A DNA stretch of 64,000 nucleotides from Streptomyces spiralis (GTDB lineage Bacteria > Actinomycetota > Actinomycetes > Streptomycetales > Streptomycetaceae). This document shows positions 16,710 to 26,408 of this stretch, piece by piece (positions within the stretch are counted from its first letter, which is position 1; each line of letters opens with the position of its first letter). The notes under the pieces were generated by a model. The model did not search any database and was not told where the DNA came from. It saw only the letters and a program-made list of their open reading frames with translations. The DNA lies in assembly GCF_014654675.1 (NCBI RefSeq), contig NZ_BNBC01000012.1, forward strand, positions 133,427 to 197,426, read 5' to 3'. The position numbers were made by a program, and so were the translations under genes.

Positions 16710-17465
16710 ATGACGGACGGAACGCGGGCGGGCTCAGGCGCCGGAGCCGAGGACAACCCGTGGGCGCCGCCCGAGAGCCGGCCTTCTCTGGAGAAGAACC
16801 CGCCGCAGGTGCCACACCAGCGCCCGGTGCAGGACCTGCCGCCCGTGCCGCCGCAGGCGCCGGGCTCCTCGCCGTCCGTGCACGACCAGGCCACCGTCGC
16901 CTCGATGCCGTCCGGCGGCTTCCCGCCGCCGCCCGCGTTCGCCGCCCCCGCCGACGCACCGCCCGTCGCCCCGGCGGGCGAGTCCGCCGTGCCCCCGCCG
17001 CCGATCGCCCCCACGGGCCCCGGCGGTCCCGCCGGCCCGGGCGGATACGGCTATCCCGGCCACCCCGGCTATCCGGGCTACCCGGGTCAGCCGGGCTACG
17101 GGGCCTACGGCTGGCCCGGCATGCCGCAGCCCAGGGAGAACGGCCTGGGCATCGCTGCCATGGTGCTCGGCATCCTGTCCTGCTGTCTGTTCTGCCTGTA
17201 CGGCGTGGTCTCGGTCGTCCTCGGCATCCTCGCCGTGGTCTTCGGCATCAAGGGCCGCCGCAAGGCCGAGCGGGGCGAGGCCGACAACCACGGCCAGGCC
17301 CAGGCCGGCTTCATCACGGGCATCATCGGCATCGTCCTCGGACTCGTGGTGATCGTCCTGGTCGCCATCGGGATCACGGCCGCCATCAACGCGGACGACG
17401 ACGGGTACGGCGACGGGTACGGCGACGTCCTCCGCGTGTCCGCCACGCTCCTCGCCGACCGCTGA
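16710..17465 (+). CDS. Proline-rich DUF4190-type membrane protein
   Basis: A 251-residue protein with a long low-complexity N-terminus (Pro, Ala and Gly, including repeated GYPG units near residues 110-130) followed by a DUF4190-like domain. That domain has two hydrophobic hairpin segments, NGLGIAAMVLGILSCCLFCL and GFITGIIGIVLGLVVIVLVA, separated by the conserved cytoplasmic loop GIKGRRKAERGEADNHGQA. The family is widespread in actinobacteria with no known function. A ribosome binding site GAGGGGG precedes the ATG. The next gene encodes a shorter paralogue of the same architecture, so the pair probably arose by duplication. No partner suggests a specific process. Confidence 0.83.
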   Translation: MTDGTRAGSGAGAEDNPWAPPESRPSLEKNPPQVPHQRPVQDLPPVPPQAPGSSPSVHDQATVASMPSGGFPPPPAFAAPADAPPVAPAGESAVPPPPIAPTGPGGPAGPGGYGYPGHPGYPGYPGQPGYGAYGWPGMPQPRENGLGIAAMVLGILSCCLFCLYGVVSVVLGILAVVFGIKGRRKAERGEADNHGQAQAGFITGIIGIVLGLVVIVLVAIGITAAINADDDGYGDGYGDVLRVSATLLADR

Positions 17466-17638
17466 ACCCCCGCCGCCGAACCGGGCCGTGGAGTCTCTCG
17501 ACCCGGCCGTGCGGTCCGAGGGGGTCTCTCGTCGCCTCCCGCCCGTGTCCGTTCCGCAACAGCCTGCGCACGGGCCGTACACCGCGTGGATCACGGGCAT
17601 TACGATGCCTTGACTGTCAACGGAGGGGAGCTCCAGCC

Positions 17639-18097
17639 ATGTCCGACACCAATCCCGCACCCGGCGGCTTCGGGCCGCCGTCCCAGCCCCCGCAGCAGCC
17701 GGCGCCGGGATACGGATACCCGCAGTCCGGCCCGGGCTACGGCTACCCGCAGTCGGGCCCCGGCTACCCGGCCGCGCCGCCCGTGGGCTACCCCCAGGCC
17801 CCCGGCTACGCCATGCCCATGCAGCCGAGCAACGGCATGGGCACCACGGGCATGGTGCTGGGCATCATCGGCGTCGTGTGCAGCCTGACCTTCTTCCTGT
17901 GGTTCTTCGGGGTCATCCTGGGCATCCTCGGGATCATCTTCGGCGCCATCGGACGGGGGAAGGCCAACAGGGGCGAGGCCACGAACAAGGGCGCGGCGAC
18001 CGCCGGTCTCGTCTGCGGCATCATCGCCACGGTGGTGCTGCCGCTGCTCGGCATTCTGGTGTTCGCGAGCCTCATGAGCTCGGCAAGCACGTTCTGA
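17639..18097 (+). CDS. DUF4190-type membrane protein with GYP-rich N-terminus
   Basis: A 152-residue paralogue of the preceding gene product. The N-terminal third is Pro/Gly/Tyr-rich with two exact GYGYPQSGP repeats. The C-terminal part carries the DUF4190 pair of membrane segments around the loop GAIGRGKANRGEATNKGAAT. The ATG at 17639 follows GGAGGGGAG at eight bases, a strong start that excludes longer readings in this frame. Function is unknown. The Tyr/Pro/Gly tails of such proteins may mediate weak self-association near the membrane, but that is inference. A terminator hairpin lies 18 bases downstream. Confidence 0.85.
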   Translation: MSDTNPAPGGFGPPSQPPQQPAPGYGYPQSGPGYGYPQSGPGYPAAPPVGYPQAPGYAMPMQPSNGMGTTGMVLGIIGVVCSLTFFLWFFGVILGILGIIFGAIGRGKANRGEATNKGAATAGLVCGIIATVVLPLLGILVFASLMSSASTF

Positions 18098-18115
18098 CGT
18101 CTTTCCGTCGCGCCC

Positions 18116-18143
18116 CAGGGGCCGGCCCTCCAGCCGGCCCCTG
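18116..18143 (+). terminator. Terminator after the second DUF4190 gene
   Basis: CAGGGGCCGG (18116-18125) pairs perfectly with CCGGCCCCTG (18134-18143) around an eight-base loop, directly after the stop codon. Confidence 0.8.
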
Positions 18144-18312
18144 TGCCATGCGACGCGTCCGGCCTCAGGGGGTGTCTGGCGCCCGTACATCACCCGCGGC
18201 CCCTGCGGCCGACCTCAAGAGGTGAGCTCTTGTACGGGCGTTGAGCCCGCGACCGGGCGCACGCGCCGCGCCCCGCCGAGGTCGCCGTCCCGCACTTGCG
18301 CCTCCGCCGCCG

Positions 18313-18876
18313 CTACACCGCCCCCGCGCGCAGCCGCTCCCGGGCCTCCATCAGGGCGAAGCCCAGCAGGTTCGGTCCCCGCCAGCGCTCCGGGTCCGCC
18401 GCCGCCTCGTCGTCCGCGGCCAGCCCGATGCCCCACACGCGGTCCACCGGACTCGCCTCCACCAGCACACGGTCGCCCGTTCCCAGCAGAAACTCCCTCA
18501 GTTCGGGATCGACGGCGAACTTGTGGACGCTGCCCTCCACCACGATCCGGAACCGCTCCCGCGCCCATATGTCCTCGTCGAAGCCGCGCACCAGCCGCCC
18601 CGCCTTCTTCGCCTGGGAGGGATGCCCCGCGGCCAGCGCCCGCCGCTCCGCCTCCGCGTCCCCGAACAGCCGCGCCTTGCCGGCCATCATCCAGTGTTCG
18701 GCGGTCGCGTACGTCACCCCGTCCACCGTGAACGGCGACGGCCACCACTGGCTCAGGCAGCTCGCGCCCACCCGGCCGTCCGGCCGCGGCCGATGCCCCC
18801 AGAAACGCAGGTACTTGATCCTCGCCCCCGCGTGGACCTCCCTGATCAGGGCTTCCCAAGAATCGATCTTCCCCAT
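18313..18876 (-). CDS. NADAR (YbiA/DUF1768) family protein
   Basis: A 187-residue cytoplasmic protein of the NADAR family. It shows the family blocks LRFWGH, SQWWPSPFTVDGVTYATAEH with the conserved Trp and Glu, MMAGKARLFGD, the KFAVDPELREFLLGTGDRVL region, and the closing VWGIGL and NLLGFALMEARERL. YbiA-like members are N-glycosidases acting on early riboflavin intermediates, and others act on NAD-derived or ADP-ribose compounds. The substrate here is open. The ATG at 18876 is chosen over an upstream start because the fold begins at GKIDSWEAL. It is divergent from the polyamine transport operon and probably unrelated to it. Confidence 0.85.
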   Translation of the reverse strand: MGKIDSWEALIREVHAGARIKYLRFWGHRPRPDGRVGASCLSQWWPSPFTVDGVTYATAEHWMMAGKARLFGDAEAERRALAAGHPSQAKKAGRLVRGFDEDIWARERFRIVVEGSVHKFAVDPELREFLLGTGDRVLVEASPVDRVWGIGLAADDEAAADPERWRGPNLLGFALMEARERLRAGAV

Positions 18877-18948
18877 GCATGCGAGTGTGGCACGCACCAC
18901 TGACACTCCGTCCCGGCTTTTCCGTGCCGACTCGACACCCGGTCGACA

Positions 18949-19015
18949 GATTCCGTCGCGTAACCAAATGGCAACAACGGAATCACTTGTTGGACCCCCT
19001 GTCCTCTGTCAGGAT
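18949..19015 (+). promoter_or_regulatory. Promoter region of the polyamine uptake operon with inverted repeat
   Basis: TTGTTG (18987-18992) and CAGGAT (19010-19015), 17 bases apart, form a plausible housekeeping-type promoter about 70 bases before the aldehyde dehydrogenase start. Just upstream, GATTCCGT (18949-18956) and ACGGAATC (18977-18984) are an exact inverted repeat with a 20-base AT-richer spacer, a possible activator or repressor site. Confidence 0.5.
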
Positions 19016-19087
19016 CGGCACTCAAATCGAGCTGGAGCTACGCCAGCCGACCCCGTGCGAAGCGGGGCGACGGCGGAGGAGAGCGAC

Positions 19088-20623
19088 ATGCACAAGCCGG
19101 GCACCGCCACCCCGGAACGATTCCCCGCGCAGGACCGCCTCGCGGCCGGCGCGCAGTACATCGCCGGACGCCCGGCGAAGGGCACGTCCGGCCGCACCCA
19201 CGCCGTCGTCGACCCGGCCACGGGCGAGGACGTGTACACCTATGAACTGGCCGGCGCCGAGGACGTGGACGCCGCGGTCGCCGCCGCCACGGAGGCGTTC
19301 CCCGGCTGGGCGGGCGCCACGCCCGGCGAGCGCTCCGACGCGCTGCACCGCTTCGCCGCCGTACTCGCCGAGCGCGCCGAGGACTTCGCCCGCGCCGAGT
19401 CCCTGCAGTGCGGCAAGCCGCTGAAGCTGACCCGTGAGTTCGACGTGCCGGGCACCGTCGACAACACCGCCTTCTTCGCGGGCGCCGCCCGTCATCTGCA
19501 GGGCCAGTCCGCCGGTGAGTACTCCGGCGACCACACCTCCTACGTCCGCCGCGAGCCCATCGGCGTCATCGGCTCCATCGCCCCCTGGAACTACCCGCTC
19601 CAGATGGCCGCCTGGAAGATCCTCCCGGCGATCGCGGCGGGCAACACCGTCGTGCTGAAACCGGCCGAGCTGACCCCGTTGACCTCGCTGCTGTTCGCCC
19701 GGGCCGCCACGGACGCGGGCATCCCGGACGGCGTGGTCAACATCGTCACCGGCACCGGCCGGGAGGCCGGCGAGCACCTGGTCGGCCACCCCGGCGTGGC
19801 CATGACCTCCTTCACCGGCTCCACCGCCGTCGGCCGGCGCGTCGCCGAGATCGCCACCGCCACCGTCAAGCGGCTGCACCTGGAGCTCGGCGGCAAGGCG
19901 CCCTTCGTCGTCTTCGACGACGCCGACCTGGAGGCGGCGGTCAACGGCGCGGTCGCGGGCGCTCTGATCAACACCGGCCAGGACTGCACGGCCGCCACCC
20001 GCGCGTACGTCCAGCGCCCCCTGTACGAGGAGTTCGTGCGGCGGACCGCCGCGCTGATGGAGACCGTCCGGCTCGGCGACCCCTTCGCCCCCGGCACCGA
20101 CCTGGGCCCGCTGATCTCGCACGCGCAGCGGGACCGCGTCGCCGGGTTCGTGGACCGGGCGCGTGCCTACGCGCGCGTGGTCACCGGCGGCGAGGCCCCG
20201 CAGGGGGAGCTGAAGAACGGCGCGTACTACCTCCCCACGCTGGTCGCGGACGCCGCGCAGGACAGCGAGATCGTCCAGTCGGAGATCTTCGGCCCGGTGC
20301 TGGTCGTCCTGCCGTTCGACACCGACGACGAGGGGATCCGGCTGGCCAACGACACCCCGTACGGTCTGGCCGCCTCCGCCTGGAGCCGGGACGTCTACCG
20401 GGCGAACCGCGCCACCCGGGAGATCAGGGCGGGCTGTGTGTGGATCAACGACCACATCCCGATCATCAGCGAGATGCCGCACGGCGGCTACAAGTCCTCC
20501 GGCTTCGGCAAGGACATGTCCGCGTACTCGTTCGAGGAGTACACGCAGATCAAGCACGTCATGTTCGACAACACGGCGGTGGCCCGCAAGGACTGGCACC
20601 GCACGATCTTCGGGGACCGATAG
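19088..20623 (+). CDS. Aldehyde dehydrogenase of the polyamine operon
   Basis: A 511-residue aldehyde dehydrogenase heading a six-gene operon. Active-site elements are intact: PWNYP with the oxyanion Asn, SFTGSTAVGRRVAE, the base Glu in LELGGKAPF and the nucleophile Cys in NTGQDCTAATR. The ATG at 19088 has GGAGGA seven bases upstream. It is clearly paralogous to the dehydrogenase at 11178-12617. Because the operon also encodes a polyamine importer and a PuuB-like oxidase, gamma-glutamyl-gamma-aminobutyraldehyde (PuuC-type reaction) is the favoured substrate. Free 4-aminobutyraldehyde is the main alternative. Confidence 0.85.
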   Translation: MHKPGTATPERFPAQDRLAAGAQYIAGRPAKGTSGRTHAVVDPATGEDVYTYELAGAEDVDAAVAAATEAFPGWAGATPGERSDALHRFAAVLAERAEDFARAESLQCGKPLKLTREFDVPGTVDNTAFFAGAARHLQGQSAGEYSGDHTSYVRREPIGVIGSIAPWNYPLQMAAWKILPAIAAGNTVVLKPAELTPLTSLLFARAATDAGIPDGVVNIVTGTGREAGEHLVGHPGVAMTSFTGSTAVGRRVAEIATATVKRLHLELGGKAPFVVFDDADLEAAVNGAVAGALINTGQDCTAATRAYVQRPLYEEFVRRTAALMETVRLGDPFAPGTDLGPLISHAQRDRVAGFVDRARAYARVVTGGEAPQGELKNGAYYLPTLVADAAQDSEIVQSEIFGPVLVVLPFDTDDEGIRLANDTPYGLAASAWSRDVYRANRATREIRAGCVWINDHIPIISEMPHGGYKSSGFGKDMSAYSFEEYTQIKHVMFDNTAVARKDWHRTIFGDR

Positions 20624-20673
20624 TCACTCTCAGGCCGTTATCAGGCCGAACCCTCCGAAAGGGCACCACGCGC

Positions 20674-21921
20674 ATGGAGCAGTACGAGCCCGACCGCCCG
20701 TCCCCGGCCCACGTGGCCGCCGTACGGCGCAGCTTCCGGGGCGGACGGGCCGCCCTCACCCGGCGATCCCTGCTGCGCGCCTCGGCGGGCGGGGCGCTCG
20801 CCGTCGGCGGACTCGGCGCGCTGAGCGCCTGCGGCATCCCGGCGGCGACCAAGACGCAGGGTGGCGTCTCCGCCGACGACCATTCGGCCAAGGAGAAGGT
20901 CCTCAACTTCTCCAACTGGCCCGAGTACATCGACGTGGACGACAAGACCAAGCGCCACCCCACGCTGGACGCGTTCGCCAAACGCACCGGCATCCAGGTC
21001 AAGTACACCGAGGACATCAACGACAACGACGAGTTCTTCGGCAAGATCCAGCCGGAGCTCGCCGCCGGCCACGACACCGGCCGCGACCTGATCATCCTCA
21101 CCGACTGGCTGGCCGCCCGCATGATCCGCCTCGGATACGTGCAGAAACTGGACCCGTCCAACCTGCCGCACGCCTTCGCCAACCTGTCGGACCAGTTCCG
21201 CGCCCCCGACTGGGACCCGGGCCGGGCGTACTCGTACCCGTGGCAGGGCATCTCGACCGTGATCGCCTACAACAAGAAGGCGCTGGACGGCATCGAGGTG
21301 AAGTCGGTCTCCGACCTGCTGGACAACCCCAAGCTCAAGGGCCGTGTCGGCTTCCTGACCGAGATGCGCGACAGCATCGGCATGACGATGCTCGACATGG
21401 GCAAGGACCCGGCGAAGTTCACCGACGACGACTTCGACGCGGTGGTCGCGCGCATCCAGAAGGCCGTCGACAAGGGCCAGATACGCCGCTTCACCGGCAA
21501 CGACTACACGTCCGACCTCACCAAGGGCGACTTCGCCGCGTGCATCGCCTGGGGCGGTGACATCGTCCAGCTCCAGGCGGACAACCCGGACGTCGGCTAC
21601 CTCATCCCCGACAGCGGCTACATGACGTCGACCGACAACATGCTCGTCCCCAACAAGGCGCGTCACAAGACGAACGCCGAACGGCTCATCGACTACTTCT
21701 ACGAGCCCGAGCCGGCCGCCCAACTCGCCGCCTACGTCAACTACGTGAGCCCGGTCGCGGACGTGAAGCCGTATCTCGCCAAGATCGACAAGGACGCGGC
21801 GAACAACCCGCTGATCCTCCCCGACAAGGCCATGGCGGCCAGGTCCCACGGCTTCCGCGCGCTGACGCAAGCGGAAGAGACGGCCTACCAGCAGAAGTTC
21901 TCCAAGCTCACAGGGGCGTGA
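20674..21921 (+). CDS. Polyamine ABC transporter substrate-binding lipoprotein (Tat-type signal)
   Basis: A spermidine/putrescine-binding protein of the PotD/PotF family, 415 residues. The long N-terminus contains a twin-arginine motif LTRRSLLRAS, a hydrophobic stretch and a lipobox LSAC at about residues 49-52, so it is expected to be exported folded by Tat and lipidated. The mature part starts with the family's VLNFSNWPEYIDVDD and contains the polyamine-site neighbourhoods WLAARMIRLGYVQKLD and YSYPWQGISTVIAYNKKAL. The stop codon overlaps the GTG start of the ATPase gene. Assignment to polyamines rests on family and on the adjacent oxidase and dehydrogenase. Confidence 0.88.
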   Translation: MEQYEPDRPSPAHVAAVRRSFRGGRAALTRRSLLRASAGGALAVGGLGALSACGIPAATKTQGGVSADDHSAKEKVLNFSNWPEYIDVDDKTKRHPTLDAFAKRTGIQVKYTEDINDNDEFFGKIQPELAAGHDTGRDLIILTDWLAARMIRLGYVQKLDPSNLPHAFANLSDQFRAPDWDPGRAYSYPWQGISTVIAYNKKALDGIEVKSVSDLLDNPKLKGRVGFLTEMRDSIGMTMLDMGKDPAKFTDDDFDAVVARIQKAVDKGQIRRFTGNDYTSDLTKGDFAACIAWGGDIVQLQADNPDVGYLIPDSGYMTSTDNMLVPNKARHKTNAERLIDYFYEPEPAAQLAAYVNYVSPVADVKPYLAKIDKDAANNPLILPDKAMAARSHGFRALTQAEETAYQQKFSKLTGA

Positions 21922-23081
21922 CGACGATGACGACGACAGACAACAGCGGCGACGTCCGCCTCTCGGGCATCGGCAAGACCTACGGCTCCTTCACCGCCGT
22001 GCACCCGCTCGACCTGACCGTGCCCCAGGGCTCGTTCTTCGCCCTGCTCGGCGCCTCCGGCTGCGGCAAGACCACCACCCTGCGCATGATCGCCGGCCTG
22101 GAGGAGCCCACGCAGGGCACCGTCCACCTCGGCGACCAGGACGTGACCCACCTGCCGCCGTACAAACGCCCGGTGAACACGGTCTTCCAGTCCTACGCCC
22201 TCTTCCCGCACCTCGACATCTTCGAGAACGTCGCCTTCGGCCTGCGCCGGCGCGGCATCAAGAGCGTGAAGAAGCAGGTCGAGGAGATGCTGGAGCTCGT
22301 CCAGCTGGGCGAGCAGGCGCGCAAGAAGCCGCACCAGCTCTCCGGCGGCCAGCAGCAGCGCGTCGCCGTGGCCCGCGCGCTGATCAACCACCCCAAGGTG
22401 CTCCTCCTCGACGAGCCGCTGGGCGCCCTGGACCTGAAGCTGCGCCGCCAGATGCAGCTGGAGCTCAAGCGCATCCAGACCGAGGTCGGCATCACCTTCG
22501 TCCACGTCACGCACGACCAGGAGGAGGCCATGACCATGGCCGACACGGTCGCCGTGATGAACGCGGGCCGCGTCGAGCAGCTCGGCTCGCCGGCCGACCT
22601 GTACGAGAACCCGGGGACGACCTTCGTCGCGAACTTCCTCGGCACCTCCAACCTCATCGAGGCCGAGGTCGACAGCACCAGTGGCGACGACCTCGTGCTG
22701 AAGGCGGGCGGCGGCAAGCTGGTGCTGCCCCGGGCGCGCTGCTCCGCGCCGGCGACGGCCGGCGGCAAGGTGCTGGTGGGCGTCCGTCCGGAGAAGATCT
22801 CCCTCACCCACGCCGACGACGCGGGGGAGATACCGGAGGGCCGCAACCGCCTCACCGGCAAGATCGCCGACGCGAGTTTCATCGGCGTCTCCACGCAGTA
22901 CGTCGTCGAGAGCCCCGTCTGCGACGAACTCGCGGTGTACGTCCAGAACGTCGAGCGCGACGGCCGGCTCGTCCCCGGTGCCGACGTGGTGCTGCACTGG
23001 AGTCCTGCCCACACCTTCGGTCTGGACGCGGCCCAGGACATCGATGCCGGCGTGGAGACCCTCGAGGAAGAGGCCGCGTAG
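21918..23081 (+). CDS. Polyamine ABC transporter ATP-binding protein
   Basis: A PotA-type importer ATPase of 387 residues. Walker [10 protein letters not shown] lies near residues 44-52, signature LSGGQQQR near 142-149, Walker B VLLLDEP near 162-168, switch His in VTHDQEE. A C-terminal TOBE domain of about 130 residues ([17 protein letters not shown] and following) is the usual regulatory tail. The GTG start at 21918 overlaps the preceding stop as GTGA, with a later in-frame ATG at 21927 as an alternative. It is translationally coupled to the binding-protein gene and followed after two bases by the first permease. Confidence 0.92.
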   Translation: MTTMTTTDNSGDVRLSGIGKTYGSFTAVHPLDLTVPQGSFFALLGASGCGKTTTLRMIAGLEEPTQGTVHLGDQDVTHLPPYKRPVNTVFQSYALFPHLDIFENVAFGLRRRGIKSVKKQVEEMLELVQLGEQARKKPHQLSGGQQQRVAVARALINHPKVLLLDEPLGALDLKLRRQMQLELKRIQTEVGITFVHVTHDQEEAMTMADTVAVMNAGRVEQLGSPADLYENPGTTFVANFLGTSNLIEAEVDSTSGDDLVLKAGGGKLVLPRARCSAPATAGGKVLVGVRPEKISLTHADDAGEIPEGRNRLTGKIADASFIGVSTQYVVESPVCDELAVYVQNVERDGRLVPGADVVLHWSPAHTFGLDAAQDIDAGVETLEEEAA

Positions 23082-23083
23082 AC

Positions 23084-24013
23084 ATGTCGACCCTCACCGA
23101 GGCGCCCCCGCCTCTCGCCTCCGCCGCACCCGCGAAGAAGCCCCCGCGCAGGCGCGGCCGGCTCACCCCGTACTGGCTGCTGCTGCCCGGCATCCTCTGG
23201 CTGGTCGTCTTCTTCGCGCTGCCGATGGTCTACCAGGCCTCCACGTCCGTGCAGACGGGCTCCCTGGAGGAGGGCTACAAGGTCACCTGGCACCTCGCGA
23301 CCTACTGGGACGCGCTCGCCGAGTACTGGCCGCAGTTCCTGCGCTCGGTGCTCTACGCCGCCGCCGCGACCGTGCTCTGTCTGCTGCTCGGCTACCCGCT
23401 GGCCTATCTGATCGCCTTCCGCGCGGGCCGCTGGCGGAACCTCATCATGATCCTTGTGATCGCGCCGTTCTTCACCAGCTTCCTGATCCGCACCCTGGCC
23501 TGGAAGACGATCCTGGCGGACAACAGCCCGGTCGTGCACACCCTGAACACGCTGCACGTCCTGGACCTCACCAGTGCGCTCGGCTGGACCGCCGGCGACC
23601 GGGTGCTGGCCACCCCGCTCGCGGTGGTGTGCGGACTGACGTACAACTTCCTGCCGTTCATGATCCTGCCGCTGTACACCTCGCTGGAGCGGATCGACGG
23701 GCGGCTGCACGAGGCGGCCGGCGACCTGTACGCCAGGCCGTGGACCACCTTCCGCAAGGTGACCTTCCCGCTGTCCATGCCGGGCGTGGTCTCCGGCACG
23801 CTGCTGACCTTCATCCCGGCGGCCGGCGACTACGTCAACGCCGAACTCCTCGGCTCCACCGACACCCGGATGATCGGAAACGTGATCCAGACGCAGTTCC
23901 TGCGGATCCTGGACTATCCGACGGCCGCGGCCCTGTCCTTCATCCTCATGGCCGCGATCCTGGCCATGGTCACGCTCTACATCCGCCGCTCCGGGACGGA
24001 GGACCTGGTCTAA
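23084..24013 (+). CDS. Polyamine ABC transporter permease (PotB-like)
   Basis: A 309-residue inner-membrane permease with six predicted hydrophobic segments. The EAA loop [19 protein letters not shown] near residue 207 docks onto the ATPase. The segment [19 protein letters not shown] near residue 28 is the first membrane helix of PotB/PotH proteins. It starts two bases after the ATPase stop codon and is followed directly by the second permease, so the operon is tightly packed. Together with the next gene it forms the transmembrane channel. Confidence 0.92.
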   Translation: MSTLTEAPPPLASAAPAKKPPRRRGRLTPYWLLLPGILWLVVFFALPMVYQASTSVQTGSLEEGYKVTWHLATYWDALAEYWPQFLRSVLYAAAATVLCLLLGYPLAYLIAFRAGRWRNLIMILVIAPFFTSFLIRTLAWKTILADNSPVVHTLNTLHVLDLTSALGWTAGDRVLATPLAVVCGLTYNFLPFMILPLYTSLERIDGRLHEAAGDLYARPWTTFRKVTFPLSMPGVVSGTLLTFIPAAGDYVNAELLGSTDTRMIGNVIQTQFLRILDYPTAAALSFILMAAILAMVTLYIRRSGTEDLV

Positions 24014-24814
24014 ATGCCCTTCGTCACCTGGCTCAAGCGCCATCTCGTCGTCATCGCGGGACTGCTGACACTCTCCTATCTGCTGCTGCCGAACGTCATC
24101 GTCACGGTGTTCTCCTTCAACAGGCCGAAGGGGCGCTTCAACTACGAGTGGCAGCAGTTCTCGCTGGACGCCTGGAGGCAGCCGTGCGGCGTCGCCGACA
24201 TGTGCGGCTCGCTGTCCATCAGCCTCCAGATCGCCGTCTGGGCGACCGTCGGCGCCACCCTGCTCGGCACGATGATCGCCTTCGCGCTGGTCCGCTACCG
24301 CTTCCGCGCACGCGGCGCCGTCAACTCGCTGATCTTCCTGCCGATGGCGATGCCCGAGGTCGTCATGGCCGCCTCGCTGCTCACCCTGTTCCTCAACATG
24401 GGGGCGCAGCTGGGCTTCTGGACGATCCTGATCGCGCACATCATGTTCTGCCTCAGCTTTGTCGTCACCGCGGTCAAGGCGCGCGTGATGTCGATGGACC
24501 CGCGGCTGGAGGAGGCCGCCCGGGACCTGTACGCGGGCCCCGCGCAGACCTTCCTGCGGGTCACCCTGCCGATCGCGGCGCCCGGGATCGCCGCGGGCGC
24601 GCTGCTGTCCTTCGCGCTCTCGTTCGACGATTTCATCATCACCAACTTCAACGCCGGCTCGACGGTCACCTTCCCCATGTTCGTGTGGGGTTCGGCGCAG
24701 CGCGGAACGCCCGTTCAGATCAATGTCATCGGCACGGCCATGTTCCTCGTCGCCGTACTGTTCGTCCTGGCCTCCATGCTGATCGGCAATCGCCGCAACA
24801 GGCAGAAGGCATAA
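24014..24814 (+). CDS. Polyamine ABC transporter permease (PotC-like)
   Basis: A 266-residue permease, the partner of the preceding PotB-like protein. Six hydrophobic segments are visible, with the EAA loop [19 protein letters not shown] near residue 164. The [12 protein letters not shown] stretch is characteristic of PotC/PotI. The ATG directly follows the TAA of the upstream permease. A short spacer of 30 bases with GTGGGGAG leads to the oxidase gene, so transport and first catabolic step are coexpressed. Confidence 0.92.
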   Translation: MPFVTWLKRHLVVIAGLLTLSYLLLPNVIVTVFSFNRPKGRFNYEWQQFSLDAWRQPCGVADMCGSLSISLQIAVWATVGATLLGTMIAFALVRYRFRARGAVNSLIFLPMAMPEVVMAASLLTLFLNMGAQLGFWTILIAHIMFCLSFVVTAVKARVMSMDPRLEEAARDLYAGPAQTFLRVTLPIAAPGIAAGALLSFALSFDDFIITNFNAGSTVTFPMFVWGSAQRGTPVQINVIGTAMFLVAVLFVLASMLIGNRRNRQKA

Positions 24815-24844
24815 CCGAAAAGAACCCTGTGGGGAGTTGAAATC

Positions 24845-26272
24845 ATGGCCCCGAGCGCCATGAGCCGTCACGACGACTGGACGAAATCCCTGTCCGAGGC
24901 ACAGCCGGTCCCGTACTGGCTGGAGGACCCCGGCAAGCCCCACCCCGAGCCCGCCCTCACCGGCACCGAGACCTGCGATCTGCTGGTGGTCGGCGGCGGC
25001 TACAGCGGACTGTGGACCGCGCTGAACGCCAAGGAGCGCGATCCGCAGCGGGACGTGGTGCTGCTGGAGGGCCGCGAGGTGGGCTGGGCCGCCTCGGGCC
25101 GCAACGGCGGGTTCTGCGCCGCCTCCCTCACCCACGGACTGCCCAACGGCCTCTCCCGCTGGCCCGACGAGATCCACAAGCTGGAGGAGCTGGGCGCCCG
25201 CAACCTCGACGAGATCGAGAAGGCGGTCGCCCGCTACTCCCTCGACTGCGACTTCGAGCGCACCGGTGAGATCGATGTCGCCACCGAGACCTACCAGGCC
25301 CGGGAGCTGCGCGACTGGCACAAGGAGCTGGAGGACAAGGGCCTCGCGGAGGGCGTCGAGTACCTGGACGCCGAAGCGGTCAGGGAACAAGTCGACTCAC
25401 CGACTTTCGAGGCGGGCCTGTGGGACCGCAGGGGGGTGGCCATGGTCCACCCGGCCAAGCTCGCCTGGGGCCTCAAGCGCGCCTGCCTCCGGCTCGGCGT
25501 CCGGATCCACGAGCACACCCCGGCCCTGACCCTGAAGCCGTACGGCGCCGGCATGGCCGTACGCACGCCGTACGGCGCGGTCCGGGCCCGTCAGGTCGCG
25601 CTCGGCACGAACATCTTCCCGAACCTGCTCCGACGGGTTCGTGCCTACACCGTCCCGGTCTACGACTACGCCCTGATGACCGAGCCGCTCACCGCCGACC
25701 AGATGGCGTCCATCGGCTGGAAGAACCGCCAGGGCCTCGGCGACTCGGCCAACCAGTTCCACTACTTCCGGCTCTCCGCCGACAACCGGATCCTGTGGGG
25801 CGGCTACGACGCCATCTACCCCTACGGCGGGCGGGTGCGCGCCGAGTACGACGACCGCCCGGAGACGTACGCCAAGCTCGCCGGGCACTTCTTCACCTGC
25901 TTCCCGCAGTTGGAGGGCGTCCGCTTCACGCACGCGTGGGGCGGGGCGATCGACACCTGCTCGCGGTTCTCGGCGTTCTTCGGCACCGCCCACCGGGGCA
26001 GGGTGGCGTACGCGGCCGGATACACCGGCCTGGGTGTGGGCGCGACCCGCTTCGGTGCCGAGGTGATGCTGGACCTGCTGGCCGGTGAGCCCACCGAGCG
26101 GACCGGGCTGGAGATGGTACGCACCAAGCCGCTGCCCTTCCCGCCGGAGCCGTTCGCCTGGACCGGCATCGCGCTCACCAAGTGGTCGCTGGCGCGGGCG
26201 GACGCGCACGGCGGCCGGCGCAACCTGTGGCTGCGCACGATGGACCGGCTGGGCCTGGGCTTCGACAGCTGA
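24845..26272 (+). CDS. FAD-dependent oxidoreductase, probable gamma-glutamylputrescine oxidase (PuuB-like)
   Basis: A DAO-superfamily flavoprotein of 475 residues. The FAD-binding Rossmann motif [16 protein letters not shown] lies near residues 43-58, followed by [18 protein letters not shown], the second flavin contact found in glycine-oxidase and PuuB-like enzymes. The C-terminal [20 protein letters not shown] closes the FAD site. Last in the polyamine operon, it most likely oxidises gamma-glutamylputrescine or a free polyamine, releasing ammonia, hydrogen peroxide and an aldehyde for the dehydrogenase encoded at the operon head. The exact substrate is inference. No glutamate-putrescine ligase or gamma-glutamyl hydrolase gene is present in the window. 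Confidence 0.82.
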   Translation: MAPSAMSRHDDWTKSLSEAQPVPYWLEDPGKPHPEPALTGTETCDLLVVGGGYSGLWTALNAKERDPQRDVVLLEGREVGWAASGRNGGFCAASLTHGLPNGLSRWPDEIHKLEELGARNLDEIEKAVARYSLDCDFERTGEIDVATETYQARELRDWHKELEDKGLAEGVEYLDAEAVREQVDSPTFEAGLWDRRGVAMVHPAKLAWGLKRACLRLGVRIHEHTPALTLKPYGAGMAVRTPYGAVRARQVALGTNIFPNLLRRVRAYTVPVYDYALMTEPLTADQMASIGWKNRQGLGDSANQFHYFRLSADNRILWGGYDAIYPYGGRVRAEYDDRPETYAKLAGHFFTCFPQLEGVRFTHAWGGAIDTCSRFSAFFGTAHRGRVAYAAGYTGLGVGATRFGAEVMLDLLAGEPTERTGLEMVRTKPLPFPPEPFAWTGIALTKWSLARADAHGGRRNLWLRTMDRLGLGFDS

Positions 26273-26345
26273 CGCGCACGCCGGCTGTGCGCCGGTTCAC
26301 GCCCCTTCACCCCAACGAGAGCCCGAAACCCGCGTAATGCCTGCT

Positions 26346-26407
26346 GGGAGACCTCCCTCTCTCCCGTGGACGCGACCGGCGTCCACGACGAGACAGGGAG
26401 GTCTCCC
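26346..26407 (+). promoter_or_regulatory. Nested hairpin that sequesters the ribosome binding site of the next gene
   Basis: GGGAGACCTCCCT (26346-26358) is exactly complementary to AGGGAGGTCTCCC (26395-26407). Inside, CGTGGACGC (26365-26373) pairs with GCGTCCACG (26379-26387). The only good Shine-Dalgarno for the ATG at 26409, AGGGAGG, is in the outer 3' arm, so folding would hide it. The same hairpin could instead terminate the polyamine operon. Confidence 0.65.
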
Positions 26408-26408
26408 C

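Noticed and set aside
22193..25390. Very long open frame on the minus strand (over 1,000 codons) across the polyamine transporter genes
   Set aside because: It is antisense to well-supported ABC transporter genes with intact motifs. The translation is low-complexity (Gly, Arg, Glu, Gln and His) as expected for the shadow frame of GC-rich genes.
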